DNA of 64,000 nucleotides from Grimontia hollisae CIP 101886 (GCF_000176515.1 NZ_ADAQ01000010.1:62001-126000); one strand, 5' to 3'. Shown: positions 36,589-47,671, counted from the first letter of the stretch. A program made the numbers and translations. The notes: generated by a model from the letters alone, not told the origin.

Positions 36589-37001
36589 TGTTCTTCCATC
36601 ACAATATTGGTGGCATTGATATTGTTGTTTTGCATAAAGGCGAGGACTTTCAGCATGCTTTCCACATTGGCTTGCTTGTCCGCCGCAATCACCACCGGTT
36701 TATCAGGCGCGTGTGCAATGGCTTCCAGCAGTTGTGTGGTGAATGAGGTCCAATCGGGGATGGGTTCCCCCTGTAATGCCCATGAAGGCTCGCCACGCAA
36801 TACATTAATGGCAATAACATCACGGTCGGGTGATGCCAGCACATCCGTATCTTCCGTCTGGGGAATGGCGATATCCATGGTTTTGATTTGGATATTGGCG
36901 GTCAGCAGCAAGAACACCATGACGATAAAAATGATGTCGAGCAGGGGAGTGAGATCGGGCGTGAATGACAGTGATTCACTTTCAGGCTGTGAGCGAATCA
37001 T
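36585..37001 (-). CDS. exbD: ExbD, energy-transducing accessory protein
   Basis: 138 residues from the ATG at 37001, which overlaps the exbB stop in ATGA (a longer frame to 37031 would overlap more). A short cytoplasmic start, one membrane helix containing the essential Asp (LTPLLDIIFIVMVFLLLTAN), and a periplasmic domain. With ExbB and TonB it converts the proton gradient into force on outer-membrane receptors. Confidence 0.94.
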   Translation of the reverse strand: MIRSQPESESLSFTPDLTPLLDIIFIVMVFLLLTANIQIKTMDIAIPQTEDTDVLASPDRDVIAINVLRGEPSWALQGEPIPDWTSFTTQLLEAIAHAPDKPVVIAADKQANVESMLKVLAFMQNNNINATNIVMEEQ

Positions 37002-37705
37002 GCAGTAGGCTCCGAAGGGGTAATTGGGCAAACAGGCTTACAATGTTTTGGACATTCACCGTATTCATCAAACGACACACCTGCCAAATGAAGGTTAAAG
37101 TGATTCAGTACGTATTCTATCTTCGCCAGTGTACGATCCGCCCAAAGACTGAATACCTGTGAGGAGGCAATGGCTGGCAGCGCAATAAGTAAGCCTGCTG
37201 CGGTGGTTGACATGGCAAGGCCCAAGCCATCAGCCAATTCCGCTGGGGAAATACCGCCTTGTGTGGCGGACAGTCCTTTAAACATCTCAATCAAGCCCAT
37301 GACAGTGCCAAGAAGACCGATGAGCGGGCTTAGGACACCAATAATATTCAACATCTTTAGGCCTGCTGTGAATTGGCGGCGTTTTTTCTGTAGCCAGATG
37401 CTAACCGCTTCCTCACGTAACGATTTGGTAAAGTGACGATGATTGATCAACATGCAGATCCCCTGAGAAAGGGTACTTTTGTCTTTCTGGTGGCGCTTAA
37501 CATACGCCTCGAGTTGCTTGTCGTCAGTCAGTGATAATGAATAGATCTCTTTTTGTAGTGGTTTGCTGCCCGTTTTGGTGTTCAGGATGGCAAAAACAAT
37601 GCGCTCGACAATCAGCATCAGCATCAATGCAGAAAGCAGGGTCAACGGCCAGGTCATGATGCCAAGCTGCGCGTGAATAGAAGAGATAAAGTGTAAGTCG
37701 AACAT
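36998..37705 (-). CDS. exbB: ExbB, energy-transducing accessory protein
   Basis: 235 residues with three membrane helices and the MotA/TolQ/ExbB pattern (LKMLNIIGVLSPLIGLLGTV, then MGLIEMFKGLS, GGISPAELADGLGLAMSTTA). It forms the proton channel with ExbD that drives TonB. Two bases separate its start from the tonB stop. The C-terminal Cys/Pro-rich tail (CPKHCKPVCPITPSEPTA) is a Vibrio-like feature. Confidence 0.94.
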   Translation of the reverse strand: MFDLHFISSIHAQLGIMTWPLTLLSALMLMLIVERIVFAILNTKTGSKPLQKEIYSLSLTDDKQLEAYVKRHQKDKSTLSQGICMLINHRHFTKSLREEAVSIWLQKKRRQFTAGLKMLNIIGVLSPLIGLLGTVMGLIEMFKGLSATQGGISPAELADGLGLAMSTTAAGLLIALPAIASSQVFSLWADRTLAKIEYVLNHFNLHLAGVSFDEYGECPKHCKPVCPITPSEPTA

Positions 37706-37707
37706 GA

Positions 37708-38484
37708 TTAATCCAGATTAAAACGAACAGGAATTCTGACTCTGTGCGCCAAGGCGACACCATTTTCTTTGTGGCTGTTAAACTGCCACTTTTTCACTGC
37801 TTCAATCGCAGCATCGTCAAGCAAATCAAAGCCTGAGCTTTTCAACAGCGACAGGTTGGTCTGGTCGCCATTTTCATCAAGCCACACCTCAAGCAGTACC
37901 GTGCCTTCCATACCTTTACGCTTTGCCATTCTTGGGTAGTTTGGTTGGGAAGGACGAACTTTAAATGTCACCTTGTCGACCAATACCGGGGAAGAGGCAG
38001 CTGTCTGGTTCGCTTGTGTCTCAGAGCTCACTTTCTTGACGGTCTCTTTCGGTTTTTCATTGGGCTTATCATTTATTTTTTTTCTGGCAGGCTGTTTTTT
38101 TTCCTTCTTGGGTTCCTGTTTCTTAACCGTCTCAACAGGCTTTTTCTCGGTTTTCGTTTTGGGTTTAGGCTCGGCTTTTCTTGGCAGCTCTGTTTTTTTC
38201 ATTTTTGCCCGTTCACTGATCTCAGAAGGCTTAGGTGCTGCCGGAGGTTCTGGTGCCTTTCTCTCCACGGGGTCAGATGCTTGCGTGTGAGGCGGTTCAT
38301 CGACAGGAGAGGGTGCTGGCTCCTTGGGTGCCGGTTTTGCGGTTGCAACAAGCTTTATAGCCACGCGGTTTCCTGTGTTGGCATCATGCAACGTGAACTG
38401 GGGTGAAGGTGGCTGGGCAAAGATCGCCAGACTGTGCAGTGCAACTGAAACGACACCACAAATTACGTACCGTTGAGCGTTCAC
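37708..38484 (-). CDS. tonB: TonB energy transducer
   Basis: 258 residues: an N-terminal anchor (RYVICGVVSVALHSLAIFA), a long Pro/Lys/Glu-rich spacer (about 50-155), and the C-terminal TonB fold (NYPRMAKRKGMEGTVLLEVW, LDENGDQ). It spans the periplasm to open the heme receptor at 41225 and others. It is the first gene of the operon; a Fur-like site lies in the shared upstream region, fitting iron control. Confidence 0.94.
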   Translation of the reverse strand: MNAQRYVICGVVSVALHSLAIFAQPPSPQFTLHDANTGNRVAIKLVATAKPAPKEPAPSPVDEPPHTQASDPVERKAPEPPAAPKPSEISERAKMKKTELPRKAEPKPKTKTEKKPVETVKKQEPKKEKKQPARKKINDKPNEKPKETVKKVSSETQANQTAASSPVLVDKVTFKVRPSQPNYPRMAKRKGMEGTVLLEVWLDENGDQTNLSLLKSSGFDLLDDAAIEAVKKWQFNSHKENGVALAHRVRIPVRFNLD

Positions 38485-38542
38485 ACATACTCCTGAAGAA
38501 CGTCATTTGATAAGCGATTAACTGCATTATGCATGAAACACG

Positions 38543-38567
38543 AATGAGATCAATTATCAGTTGCATT
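38543..38567. promoter_or_regulatory. Candidate Fur box between tonB and hutW
   Basis: An AT-rich imperfect palindrome whose minus strand reads GATAATTGATCTCATT, similar to the Fur consensus built on GATAAT repeats. It lies between the divergent tonB operon and hutWXZ, both of which are Fur-controlled in Vibrio. The match is partial. Confidence 0.45.
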
Positions 38568-38649
38568 ATTTTCTAATCTGAATATGATTGAATTCACAAG
38601 GAAACAGCTCGCAGTTTGACGCTGTTAGTCGTAAAGGTTGCTCATTGAG

Positions 38650-40020
38650 ATGAATATTGATCTCCACAATCCGGAACTGGTCGGGCTAAACACGCCTGAT
38701 CCACTTCGTTTTGCCTTTCAACGTAAAAAGAGTGCACATGCTGGTGGCATGATGCGATCTGTTAACACTGAAGATATTCAAAGTACGCTTGAAAAGGCAC
38801 ACGCAACCCCCGCATTGTCAGCGTATTCTCCGCGTTGTCTGTACATTCATATTCCGTTTTGTCGGGTGCGGTGTACGTACTGCAATTTCTTCCAGTACGC
38901 GTCCAGCAATTCCCTGATCGAAGGGTATGTTGAGGCACTACGGGCAGAAATACGGTGGAAAGCGGCGCAAACCTGGAGTCAGTCTGCACCTTTTCAGGCA
39001 GTCTACATTGGCGGAGGAACGCCAACTGACCTCAGTGGCGAGCAAATCCGGCTGATTGTATCGGATATACGCAGCCTGTTTCCCCTGACGCCGGATTGTG
39101 AAATCACCCTGGAAGGTCGGATAAACCGCTTTGGGACAGATAAATTTGAAGCCGCATTGGAAGGGGGCGTGAACCGCTTTTCGTTTGGTGTGCAAAGTTT
39201 CAATACTCTGGTTCGCCGCAGTGCAAAGCGCCTTGATGACCGTGACGTAGTGCTGGAAAAAATTCAGCAGCTTTCACGCTATAACGCAGCGCCCATTGTG
39301 CTGGATTTGCTCTATGGACTGCCACATCAAACCCTGGAAATCTGGCAGCAGGATTTGAATGATTACTTGGAATCCGGTGCACACGGTGTTGACCTTTATC
39401 AACTGATCGAAATGCAAGGCTTGCCCATGGCGAAGTTGGTTGAAGCGGGTAAATTGCCGCTCCCTGCTGACACCCAAATGAAAGCCAGCATGTTTGAGAT
39501 GGGGGTGAACTTTATGGCAACGCATCACCAGAAGCGTCTTAGCGTTAACCATTGGTCGTCAGATAACCGTGAACGCAGCATTTATAACTCCCTGGCTAAA
39601 ACCACCGCAGAAATCATGCCGCTTGGCGCGGGGGCAGGTGGCAATGTGAATGGCTGCCAAATGATGCAGACCCGCGATATGGAGACATATATCTCAGCGA
39701 TTAAAGATAATCGTTACCCTGTCACCATGTTAACAATGGCATCACCTAACCGGGCTGTTATCGCAGAAGTGAAATCAGGTTTTGATGCGGGTGTACTGTC
39801 CCAATACAAACTGGATGCGGTTGCTGGCACAGGAACATTCGACGCACTTTCCCCTTTGTTTGAGGCCTGGCAAGGGAATGGGCTGGTCTATCTTGAAAAG
39901 AACGGAAATAACCGAAGCTATTTAACATTGACCCTGGCGGGGCAATTCTGGGCGGTCACGCTCGCTCAGAACCTGATTGACGTTTTATCGAAACAACAAG
40001 CGGCAACGGTCGCCGCTTAG
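38650..40020 (+). CDS. hutW: HutW/ChuW radical SAM protein of anaerobic heme breakdown
   Basis: 457 residues (ATG 38650). The radical SAM cluster motif CxxxCxxC appears as HIPFCRVRCTYCNFF, followed by GGGTPTDLSGEQI and FGVQSFNTLVRRSAKR, as in HemN-like proteins; the central and C-terminal parts match the ChuW/HutW branch. In E. coli O157, ChuW opens the porphyrin ring without oxygen. It leads the hutWXZ operon, divergent from tonB. Confidence 0.9.
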   Translation: MNIDLHNPELVGLNTPDPLRFAFQRKKSAHAGGMMRSVNTEDIQSTLEKAHATPALSAYSPRCLYIHIPFCRVRCTYCNFFQYASSNSLIEGYVEALRAEIRWKAAQTWSQSAPFQAVYIGGGTPTDLSGEQIRLIVSDIRSLFPLTPDCEITLEGRINRFGTDKFEAALEGGVNRFSFGVQSFNTLVRRSAKRLDDRDVVLEKIQQLSRYNAAPIVLDLLYGLPHQTLEIWQQDLNDYLESGAHGVDLYQLIEMQGLPMAKLVEAGKLPLPADTQMKASMFEMGVNFMATHHQKRLSVNHWSSDNRERSIYNSLAKTTAEIMPLGAGAGGNVNGCQMMQTRDMETYISAIKDNRYPVTMLTMASPNRAVIAEVKSGFDAGVLSQYKLDAVAGTGTFDALSPLFEAWQGNGLVYLEKNGNNRSYLTLTLAGQFWAVTLAQNLIDVLSKQQAATVAA

Positions 40021-40033
40021 GAGTAGCAATACG

Positions 40034-40558
40034 ATGCAACAAGCGATCATCGTGACGGAAGAAACCAAACAGCGTGTCGCTGATTATTTAGCCAAAGACG
40101 TGCATACGCCTGTGTCCAATATGGTGTCTGAACTTGGTCTCACCGAAGGTGAGATCACCTTGGCGCTTCCGGAAAGTATGGTAACCCGTGTAGAGGGCGT
40201 GTTGGCCCAAACCATTCTTGAAGCTATACCATCCTGGGGTAAAGTGACCACGATTGTCCATTCAGGCGGGTCGGTGTTTGAGTTCAAGGCGGCTTTTCCA
40301 AAAGGCAAGGTGGCGCATGGGTACTACAACCTGATGGGCCGGGAAGGGCAGTTACATGGTCATCTTCGTCTCGATCTGGTGTCAGATATTGTCTTTGTCA
40401 GCAAACCTTTCCGTGGCACCGAAAGCCACTATATCGGTTTTTATGATGCGAGCGGACATTGTGTTTTCAAAATCTATCTGGGCCGCGATAAAAAGCGTCA
40501 GCTATTCCCAGAACAAGTTGAACGGTTTAATGCCATGAAGCAGGAGTTGGCAAAATGA
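40034..40558 (+). CDS. hutX: HutX, cytosolic heme carrier
   Basis: 174 residues from the ATG at 40034, with an AGGAGTAG ribosome site overlapping the hutW end. The HutX/ChuX family pattern is clear (VTTIVHSGGSVFEFKAAFPK, then GKVAHGYYNLMGREGQLHGH and FVSKPFRGTESHYIGFYD). HutX binds heme and hands it to HutZ. ATGA overlap with hutZ. Confidence 0.93.
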   Translation: MQQAIIVTEETKQRVADYLAKDVHTPVSNMVSELGLTEGEITLALPESMVTRVEGVLAQTILEAIPSWGKVTTIVHSGGSVFEFKAAFPKGKVAHGYYNLMGREGQLHGHLRLDLVSDIVFVSKPFRGTESHYIGFYDASGHCVFKIYLGRDKKRQLFPEQVERFNAMKQELAK

Positions 40559-41085
40559 GTGACAAAGCAGAACGTATCCAAAACCGTCTGGGTCCTGAAA
40601 TCCAAGAATTTCGCGATTCACGTAAAACGCTTCAGCTTGGCACTGTTGATAAAGAAGGCAGACCACATACCAGCTATGCGCCTTTTGCCTTCTCTGAGCG
40701 GGGTTACTACATTTTGGTGTCTGACTTAGCCACCCATGGCCAGAACCTCAAGACTTGCAAAGCCGTGTCTATCATGATGATCGAAGATGAAAGCGAAGCC
40801 CGCTCGATTTTTGCGCGTCGCCGTCTGTCTTTTGATACCAATGCAGAGCTGATTGAACGTGATTCTGAGCACTGGAATACCGCGATTCACGTGATGCGTG
40901 AGCGCTTGGGCGAGATGATTGACAACTTAAGCCAGCTCGGTGACTTCCGCCTTTACCGTCTTAACCCAGTGATTGGTCGCTATGTGAAAGGCTTTGGCCA
41001 GGCGTTTGATGTGTCGGGTGAAGACATGCTTTCAGTGATCCATCTGAATGAAGGTCACGTGAAACAAATGAAAGAGAACGCGTAA
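40555..41085 (+). CDS. hutZ: HutZ, heme utilization protein
   Basis: 176 residues with the split-barrel flavin reductase-like fold (LQLGTVDKEGRPHTSYAPFA). The C-terminal 'YRLNPVIGRYVKGFGQAFDV' block carries no His in the usual HxHx region but the segment 'DVSGEDMLSVIHLNEGHVKQ' supplies conserved His residues near the end, as in HutZ heme-binding loops. HutZ degrades heme to release iron. It is the last gene of the operon, with a terminator after it. Confidence 0.92.
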   Translation: MSDKAERIQNRLGPEIQEFRDSRKTLQLGTVDKEGRPHTSYAPFAFSERGYYILVSDLATHGQNLKTCKAVSIMMIEDESEARSIFARRRLSFDTNAELIERDSEHWNTAIHVMRERLGEMIDNLSQLGDFRLYRLNPVIGRYVKGFGQAFDVSGEDMLSVIHLNEGHVKQMKENA

Positions 41086-41093
41086 TCTTATTT

Positions 41094-41126
41094 GCAGCCC
41101 CTCTACCTGAGGGGCTGCCATTTCTT
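41094..41126 (+). terminator. Terminator of hutWXZ
   Basis: The 10-bp stem GCAGCCCCTC / GAGGGGCTGC with a TACCT loop is followed by CATTTCTT. It lies eight bases after the hutZ stop. Confidence 0.85.
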
Positions 41127-41224
41127 ATAACGATAAAAATCGCACGGAAACCAGTGTGAGTGGGTTTCTTTTGCCTGATGAAAACTGAATGGAAATTCTC
41201 AGGCATTTAAAAAGAGTGGAAATT

Positions 41225-43399
41225 ATGACTATCAGGAAAAATAAACTGGCACTTTTGGTCGGATTACTGTGTGCCGGCAGTGCGGCAGCACAGGATGTCT
41301 ACACTTTCGACGAAGTGGTAGTCTCTGCAACACGGAGTGAGCAAAACATCAGTGATGTGGCGGCATCGGTGGACGTGGTCAGCAGTGAAAAACTGGAAAA
41401 AGATCTGTCCCAGAACATGAAGTCCGCTGTTGAGTCAGAACCAGGTGTGAGTATGGCCGGTAATGGGCGGTTTGGTCTGACAGGATTTAACATTCGCGGT
41501 CGTGATGAAAACTATGTAAAGACCATTATTGATGGTGTTGAACTGCCTGGAACATATAATCCAGGCGCGGATGTTATGCGCAAGTACAATAACACATTAG
41601 AAACCGACACACTTCAACGCATAGAAATCAATAAAGGACCGATTTCCAGTCTTTATGGCAGTGATGCATTGGCCGGTGCGGTGATCCTTCGTACCAAAAA
41701 CCCGGATGATTTGCTGGATGAGGGCAATGATACCTACGCCAGTGTGAAAGGCGGTTACTACAGTGCGGATGAGAGCTACAAAGCTACAGCAACGTTGGCA
41801 AACCGCACTGGCGATTTGGAAACGCTGCTGATTTTCACCCATCGTGACGGGCATGAGACCCAAACTTATGGAGGCTCTGGTATTGCCGGCCCAGATCGTG
41901 GTGAGGCTGATCCGGTTGATTTCCAATCCGATAACATTCTGGCAAAGGCCTTTTATCAACTGAATGATGCGCACCGTGTCGGTGTTTCCGTAGAGTCTTA
42001 CCATCGTGATCAGGACGTTATCCGTCTGTCTGATGAAGGTGATGTCATTGCATTTGGCCCATACCGCTATGTGTATTCCAACACCCGCGGGTACGATGAT
42101 GATTCACGCCAACGCTACAGCATTGAACATCAGTGGCAGGCGAATAACCCAGCGTTTGATTTACTCGAATGGCGGGTTGCTTACCTGAAATCGGAATCCA
42201 AACACGACAACACTGACACCCTGACGAAAACCACGCCAACAGGGACAAGTGTTGAAAACCGAAACCGTCAGAGAATCGGTGAAGACGAATCGTGGCAAGC
42301 CGATGTTCAATTCAATAAAGTTGTTGCGTTGGATAGCACCTATCACGACGTGGTTTATGGTGCCAGTTATGTCAGTAATGAATTCAACCTGGACTATAAC
42401 AACATCAATCGGGATACCGGGATGGTGACCGATGCAACCCCGGAAGTACCCAATGCAGAATCCCGCAAATGGGGAGTATTTATTCAAGACCAAATGTTCT
42501 TGATGAATGAAACACTGGTCTTGAATGCGGGTCTGCGATACGACAACTTCAGTGCGGCTCCAAAAGGTAACAGCGCCTATGCTGATGGCAAAAATGATGC
42601 GTTGACTGGGCGTTTAGGGGCGGTTTATCACTGGAATGATACGTTCAGTACCTTTGCTCAGGTCAGTCAAGGATTTAAAGCGCCAACGCTTCAGGATCTT
42701 TACTACTTCTATGACACAGGGGCGACGTTCATTCCTAACCCGAACCTGAAAGCAGAAGAAAGCATTTCCTATGAAACCGGTATGCGGTTTAGGCAAGAGT
42801 TTGGCCGTATTGATATTGCTGTTTTCTATAATGATTATAAAAATTTCATTGAGAGCCGTTTAGTGGATGCAAACGGGCCTGATGGAAAAGAAGTGTGGAC
42901 AACGGACAATATTGGCCGTGCTGAAATCTACGGTGCTGAACTGAAAGCGCATTTGGCATTGGATCGTATGCTGGGTGCACCAACGGGCATCTATTCTGAT
43001 CTCAGCCTTGCATATGCCAAGGGTGAAAACAAAACCAATGGCGAAGCGATTGATACGGTTGCCCCGCTAACGGCAACGCTCGCACTCGGCTATGTGGATT
43101 CGGAAGATACTTACGGTGGCAAGGTGTCGATGCGCGCTGTCGCGGGTAAATCGGGGGATGACTGGAGTAACGCCAATAATGTCAATAACGTGAGTGCGCC
43201 AGGTTACACTGTCACGGATTTGACAGCATATTACCGTCCAATGAAAGACCTGACCCTACGAGCGGGCCTGTTTAACGTCTTCGACAAGAAGTATTGGGAT
43301 TATGCTGATCTGGCAGGCGTGGACAAAGATGAGTCTGGGCTTGATCGTCGCACCCAGCCTGGACGTAATTGGGGGATAGAAGCGGAATACGTGTTCTAA
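41225..43399 (+). CDS. TonB-dependent heme/hemoglobin receptor
   Basis: 724 residues from the ATG at 41225 (AGAGTGGA upstream; an in-frame ATG at 41189 is less likely). A signal peptide (ending SAAAQ) is followed by a TonB box (TFDEVVVSATR), a plug domain (IRGRDENYVKTIIDGVELPG), and a 22-strand barrel ending in YVF. The layout fits the hemoglobin/transferrin/lactoferrin receptor group, and the setting beside hutWXZ and tonB-hutBCD makes heme the likely cargo, as for HutA/HutR. It is probably transcribed on its own. Confidence 0.92.
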   Translation: MTIRKNKLALLVGLLCAGSAAAQDVYTFDEVVVSATRSEQNISDVAASVDVVSSEKLEKDLSQNMKSAVESEPGVSMAGNGRFGLTGFNIRGRDENYVKTIIDGVELPGTYNPGADVMRKYNNTLETDTLQRIEINKGPISSLYGSDALAGAVILRTKNPDDLLDEGNDTYASVKGGYYSADESYKATATLANRTGDLETLLIFTHRDGHETQTYGGSGIAGPDRGEADPVDFQSDNILAKAFYQLNDAHRVGVSVESYHRDQDVIRLSDEGDVIAFGPYRYVYSNTRGYDDDSRQRYSIEHQWQANNPAFDLLEWRVAYLKSESKHDNTDTLTKTTPTGTSVENRNRQRIGEDESWQADVQFNKVVALDSTYHDVVYGASYVSNEFNLDYNNINRDTGMVTDATPEVPNAESRKWGVFIQDQMFLMNETLVLNAGLRYDNFSAAPKGNSAYADGKNDALTGRLGAVYHWNDTFSTFAQVSQGFKAPTLQDLYYFYDTGATFIPNPNLKAEESISYETGMRFRQEFGRIDIAVFYNDYKNFIESRLVDANGPDGKEVWTTDNIGRAEIYGAELKAHLALDRMLGAPTGIYSDLSLAYAKGENKTNGEAIDTVAPLTATLALGYVDSEDTYGGKVSMRAVAGKSGDDWSNANNVNNVSAPGYTVTDLTAYYRPMKDLTLRAGLFNVFDKKYWDYADLAGVDKDESGLDRRTQPGRNWGIEAEYVF

Positions 43400-43419
43400 T
43401 TCCCACCGTGTCTTACAGC

Positions 43420-43448
43420 AAACACCCCGGGGATGTCCGGGGTGTTTT
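43420..43448 (+). terminator. Terminator of the heme receptor gene
   Basis: The 11-bp stem AAACACCCCGG / CCGGGGTGTTT with a GGATGT loop has TTTT at the end. It is 20 bases after the receptor stop. Confidence 0.85.
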
Positions 43449-43516
43449 CCGTTCTGGCCTGCGTTATGCTCAGGTTATGCATAAAAATAAAGATGACAAA
43501 CTCTTCTGGAGAGATA

Positions 43517-45316
43517 GTGAGTAGCACGACACTAACAACCCTTTCAACGCGCTGGTTGATTGAACAGGCAAAAAAGCAAAAAAAACGCCTGATTGCCGCC
43601 AACCTTATTGCGATTTGCGCGACCTTGATCAGCGTGCCCATTCCTCTGTTTATGCCCCTAATGGTTGATGAGGTGTTGTTGAACAAGCCCGCTGGTGGCG
43701 TCGCTTTCTTCAATTACATCTTGCCTGAATCATTGCAGCAACCGGCCAGCTATATCGTGATGGTGTTGCTGCTGGTGATTGTGATGCGGATACTCAGCCA
43801 GGCACTCAACATCTGGCAAAGTCGTCAGTTTACTCTGGTATCCAAGTCGATCACCTGTCACATCCGCCAACAGTTGCTCGACAAGCTGGGCCGCATCAGC
43901 ATGAAAGAGTATGAAGAGCGCGGCAGCGGGGGCATAAGCTCTCATCTGGTGACAGACATTGAAACCATTGACAGCTTTTTGGGTAACAGCCTGAGCCGAT
44001 TTGTTGTCGGTGTGCTCACTGTTATCGGTACAGCCGCTATCCTGCTTTGGCTGGATTGGGCGCTGGGGCTGTTTATCTTGCTGGTCAACCCGCTGGTCAT
44101 TTACCTTTCCCGTAAAATGGGTCAGCGGGTCAAGCACCTTAAAAAAGCCGAAAACCAATCTTTCGAGCGCTTTCAGCAACGTTTGGTGGAAACGCTGGAC
44201 GGTATCTACCAATTGCGTGCCGCTAACCGTGAGCGCGCATACTTAGAGATGTTGAAAAAAGATGCCGATGCCATCCGCCATGACGCCGATAAATATGCCT
44301 GGCAATCAGAAGCAGCAGGGCGCATCTCCTTTCTGATGTTCTTGATTGGCTTTGAGCTTTTCCGCGCTGCCGCCATGTTGATGGTGCTGTTCAGTGATCT
44401 GACTATCGGCCAGATTTTTGCGGTGTTTGGCTATCTGTGGTTTATGTTGAGCCCGATTCAGGAGCTGTTAGGTATTCAATATGCCTGGTTCAGCGCCTCC
44501 GCTGCGATGAAGCGCTTGAATGGATTGCTGGCACTGGAGGAAGAGCCACGGCAGGATGCAGGGAAAGATCCGTTGTCTGATTTAGACACCTTCGGCGTGG
44601 AGTGCCGTGACCTGACGTTCAGTTATGACAGCGAGAAAACTGTGCTGAACGGGCTTTCTCTCACTATTCCCCAAGGTAAGCGTGTTGCACTGGTTGGTGC
44701 ATCCGGTGGCGGTAAATCCACGCTGATACAACTTTTGCTTGGCCTTTACCGGAAATCTGGCGGTGACGTGTTGGTTGACGGTAAACCGATTGAAGAAATT
44801 GGCTACGAAACCCTGCGCCAGCATACAGCTGTGGTGTTACAGCAACCGATGATCTTTAACGACACCCTGCGTGAAAACCTGACGCTGGGCCGTACCGATT
44901 TTTCGGATCAGCAGCTTTGGCAATCATTGGAGATTGCTCAGCTGAGTGATGTGGTCGAAAAGCTGGATAATGGTCTTGAATCACAGCTGGGCCGTCAAGG
45001 GCTTAAGCTTTCTGGCGGTCAGCGACAGCGTCTGGCAATTGCCCGGATGGTGCTGACCAACCCGAAACTGGTGATTCTGGATGAGGCGACCTCAGCACTG
45101 GATACAGCGACAGAAGCTGCGCTGCATGACGCGCTGAATAACTTTCTTCAGGGCCGCACCACGTTGATTGTGGCACACCGTTTGTCTGCAGTGAAACAGG
45201 CTGATCTGATTTATGTGCTGGAAGACGGAAAAGTTGCGCAGTGTGGGAACCATAATGAGCTCGTGAAGGAAGAGGGCGTTTACCAAACCCTTTATGGCAA
45301 TCTGCAAGTTGGGTGA
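43517..45316 (+). CDS. ABC exporter, fused permease and ATPase
   Basis: 599 residues from the GTG at 43517, which has GGAG five bases upstream (an ATG at 43493 lacks one). The N-terminal half is a six-helix type 1 exporter domain; the C-terminal half is an ATPase with Walker A GASGGGKST, signature LSGGQRQR and Walker B LVILDEATSALD. It acts as a dimer. Its substrate is unknown; placement at the end of a heme locus raises heme or porphyrin export as a possibility, but it follows a terminator and so is probably transcribed separately. Confidence 0.85.
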   Translation: MSSTTLTTLSTRWLIEQAKKQKKRLIAANLIAICATLISVPIPLFMPLMVDEVLLNKPAGGVAFFNYILPESLQQPASYIVMVLLLVIVMRILSQALNIWQSRQFTLVSKSITCHIRQQLLDKLGRISMKEYEERGSGGISSHLVTDIETIDSFLGNSLSRFVVGVLTVIGTAAILLWLDWALGLFILLVNPLVIYLSRKMGQRVKHLKKAENQSFERFQQRLVETLDGIYQLRAANRERAYLEMLKKDADAIRHDADKYAWQSEAAGRISFLMFLIGFELFRAAAMLMVLFSDLTIGQIFAVFGYLWFMLSPIQELLGIQYAWFSASAAMKRLNGLLALEEEPRQDAGKDPLSDLDTFGVECRDLTFSYDSEKTVLNGLSLTIPQGKRVALVGASGGGKSTLIQLLLGLYRKSGGDVLVDGKPIEEIGYETLRQHTAVVLQQPMIFNDTLRENLTLGRTDFSDQQLWQSLEIAQLSDVVEKLDNGLESQLGRQGLKLSGGQRQRLAIARMVLTNPKLVILDEATSALDTATEAALHDALNNFLQGRTTLIVAHRLSAVKQADLIYVLEDGKVAQCGNHNELVKEEGVYQTLYGNLQVG

Positions 45317-45338
45317 TTGATTCAACCTGATAAAGATA

Positions 45339-45363
45339 GAAAGCCCTGCGGTGCAGGGCTTTC
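45339..45363. terminator. Bidirectional terminator after the ABC exporter
   Basis: A perfect 11-bp stem (GAAAGCCCTGC / GCAGGGCTTTC) with a GGT loop lies between the convergent exporter and beta-glucosidase genes. Confidence 0.75.
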
Positions 45364-45382
45364 CAGTTTCTAGAGCAGGGAA

Positions 45383-46861
<1,479 letters not shown>

Positions 46862-47062
46862 TTATGGAGGAGAACCGTTCCTTATTTTCAGGAAAGTTTC
46901 CAGTTTTTGGAAGGCTAACAAAGAAAAGGGGAAACAGAGATTGTCCAGATGTGTCACTTATTTACATGTGAAATGGAGCAAAAGCGAAATGTGGCTGGAA
47001 AGTGTAGTCAGTGTAGCCCACGCTTATTGATACTAAAAATAGTAGAAGGGGATGAATTGCTA

Positions 47063-47281
47063 ATGAAAGTGAAGTTGAAGTCCGACATAACATGCCCGCG
47101 ATGTGGACACAAGAAATCTGAATTGATGCCTGTCGACGCGCCCCTGCATCACTATGAATGCGAAAATTGCGGGGAAGTGCTTGTTGCCCAAGAAGGGATG
47201 TGCTGTGTTTTTTGCGCCTATGGTAGTGTTCCATGCCCGCGTGCGCAGGTAAAAGGTCATTGCACTAATAAACGTCATTAA
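47063..47281 (+). CDS. Small Cys-rich zinc-ribbon protein with GxCCVFCxYG motif
   Basis: 72 residues from the ATG at 47063. It has two CxxC pairs (CPRCGHKKSE and CENCGEV) forming a zinc ribbon, then EGMCCVFCAYGSVPCPRAQV. The last block recurs in a family of tiny proteins, often next to metal-handling genes, whose role is unknown to me. AAGGGG lies about 11 bases upstream; a TTG at 47057 would be better spaced. It begins a run of four small orphan genes near dif. Confidence 0.65.
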   Translation: MKVKLKSDITCPRCGHKKSELMPVDAPLHHYECENCGEVLVAQEGMCCVFCAYGSVPCPRAQVKGHCTNKRH

Positions 47282-47429
47282 TCACTGTATAGATCCGATG
47301 TGGGAAGTTAATCATGTGAAGTACGATTGCCGAATAATTCATTCTTGTCTCGATCATAAGTCGCGATTCATATGAGATGTGAAATTACACTCATTGTGAT
47401 AGAGCAAAGGCTTTAGAAAGGAGATAATT

Positions 47430-47651
47430 ATGGGTTTGCATCTTTGGTACTGCAATAACTGTAAAAAAGAAACTGATCATGAAGTACGGGAGCAAGCCCA
47501 CCATGATCCTGCGGTTCGGGCATTGACATTACCCCCTCTCGATGGCGATTATCAAGACCACGCCGAATGTACTTGCACGGTATGTGGCTTTGTCGAATGG
47601 GTCGATCCTGTCGATATATTTCAACTTGATGTGCATGACTTTGGTGATTGA
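47430..47651 (+). CDS. Small zinc-ribbon-like protein, 73 aa
   Basis: It has two Cys pairs: YCNNCKKETDHEVRE and CTCTVCGFVEWVDP, spaced as in a rubredoxin- or TFIIS-like ribbon, and an acidic C terminus. A strong AAAGGAG ribosome site lies just before the ATG. It has its own terminator 20 bases downstream. No family is recognised; nucleic-acid or protein binding is only a guess from the fold. Confidence 0.65.
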   Translation: MGLHLWYCNNCKKETDHEVREQAHHDPAVRALTLPPLDGDYQDHAECTCTVCGFVEWVDPVDIFQLDVHDFGD

Positions 47652-47671
47652 AAACGCTGTCAGTCCATCAT

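Noticed and set aside
38116-38300. Pro/Lys-rich repeat in tonB as a DNA repeat
   Set aside because: It is the normal TonB spacer, not a tandem DNA repeat with conserved units.
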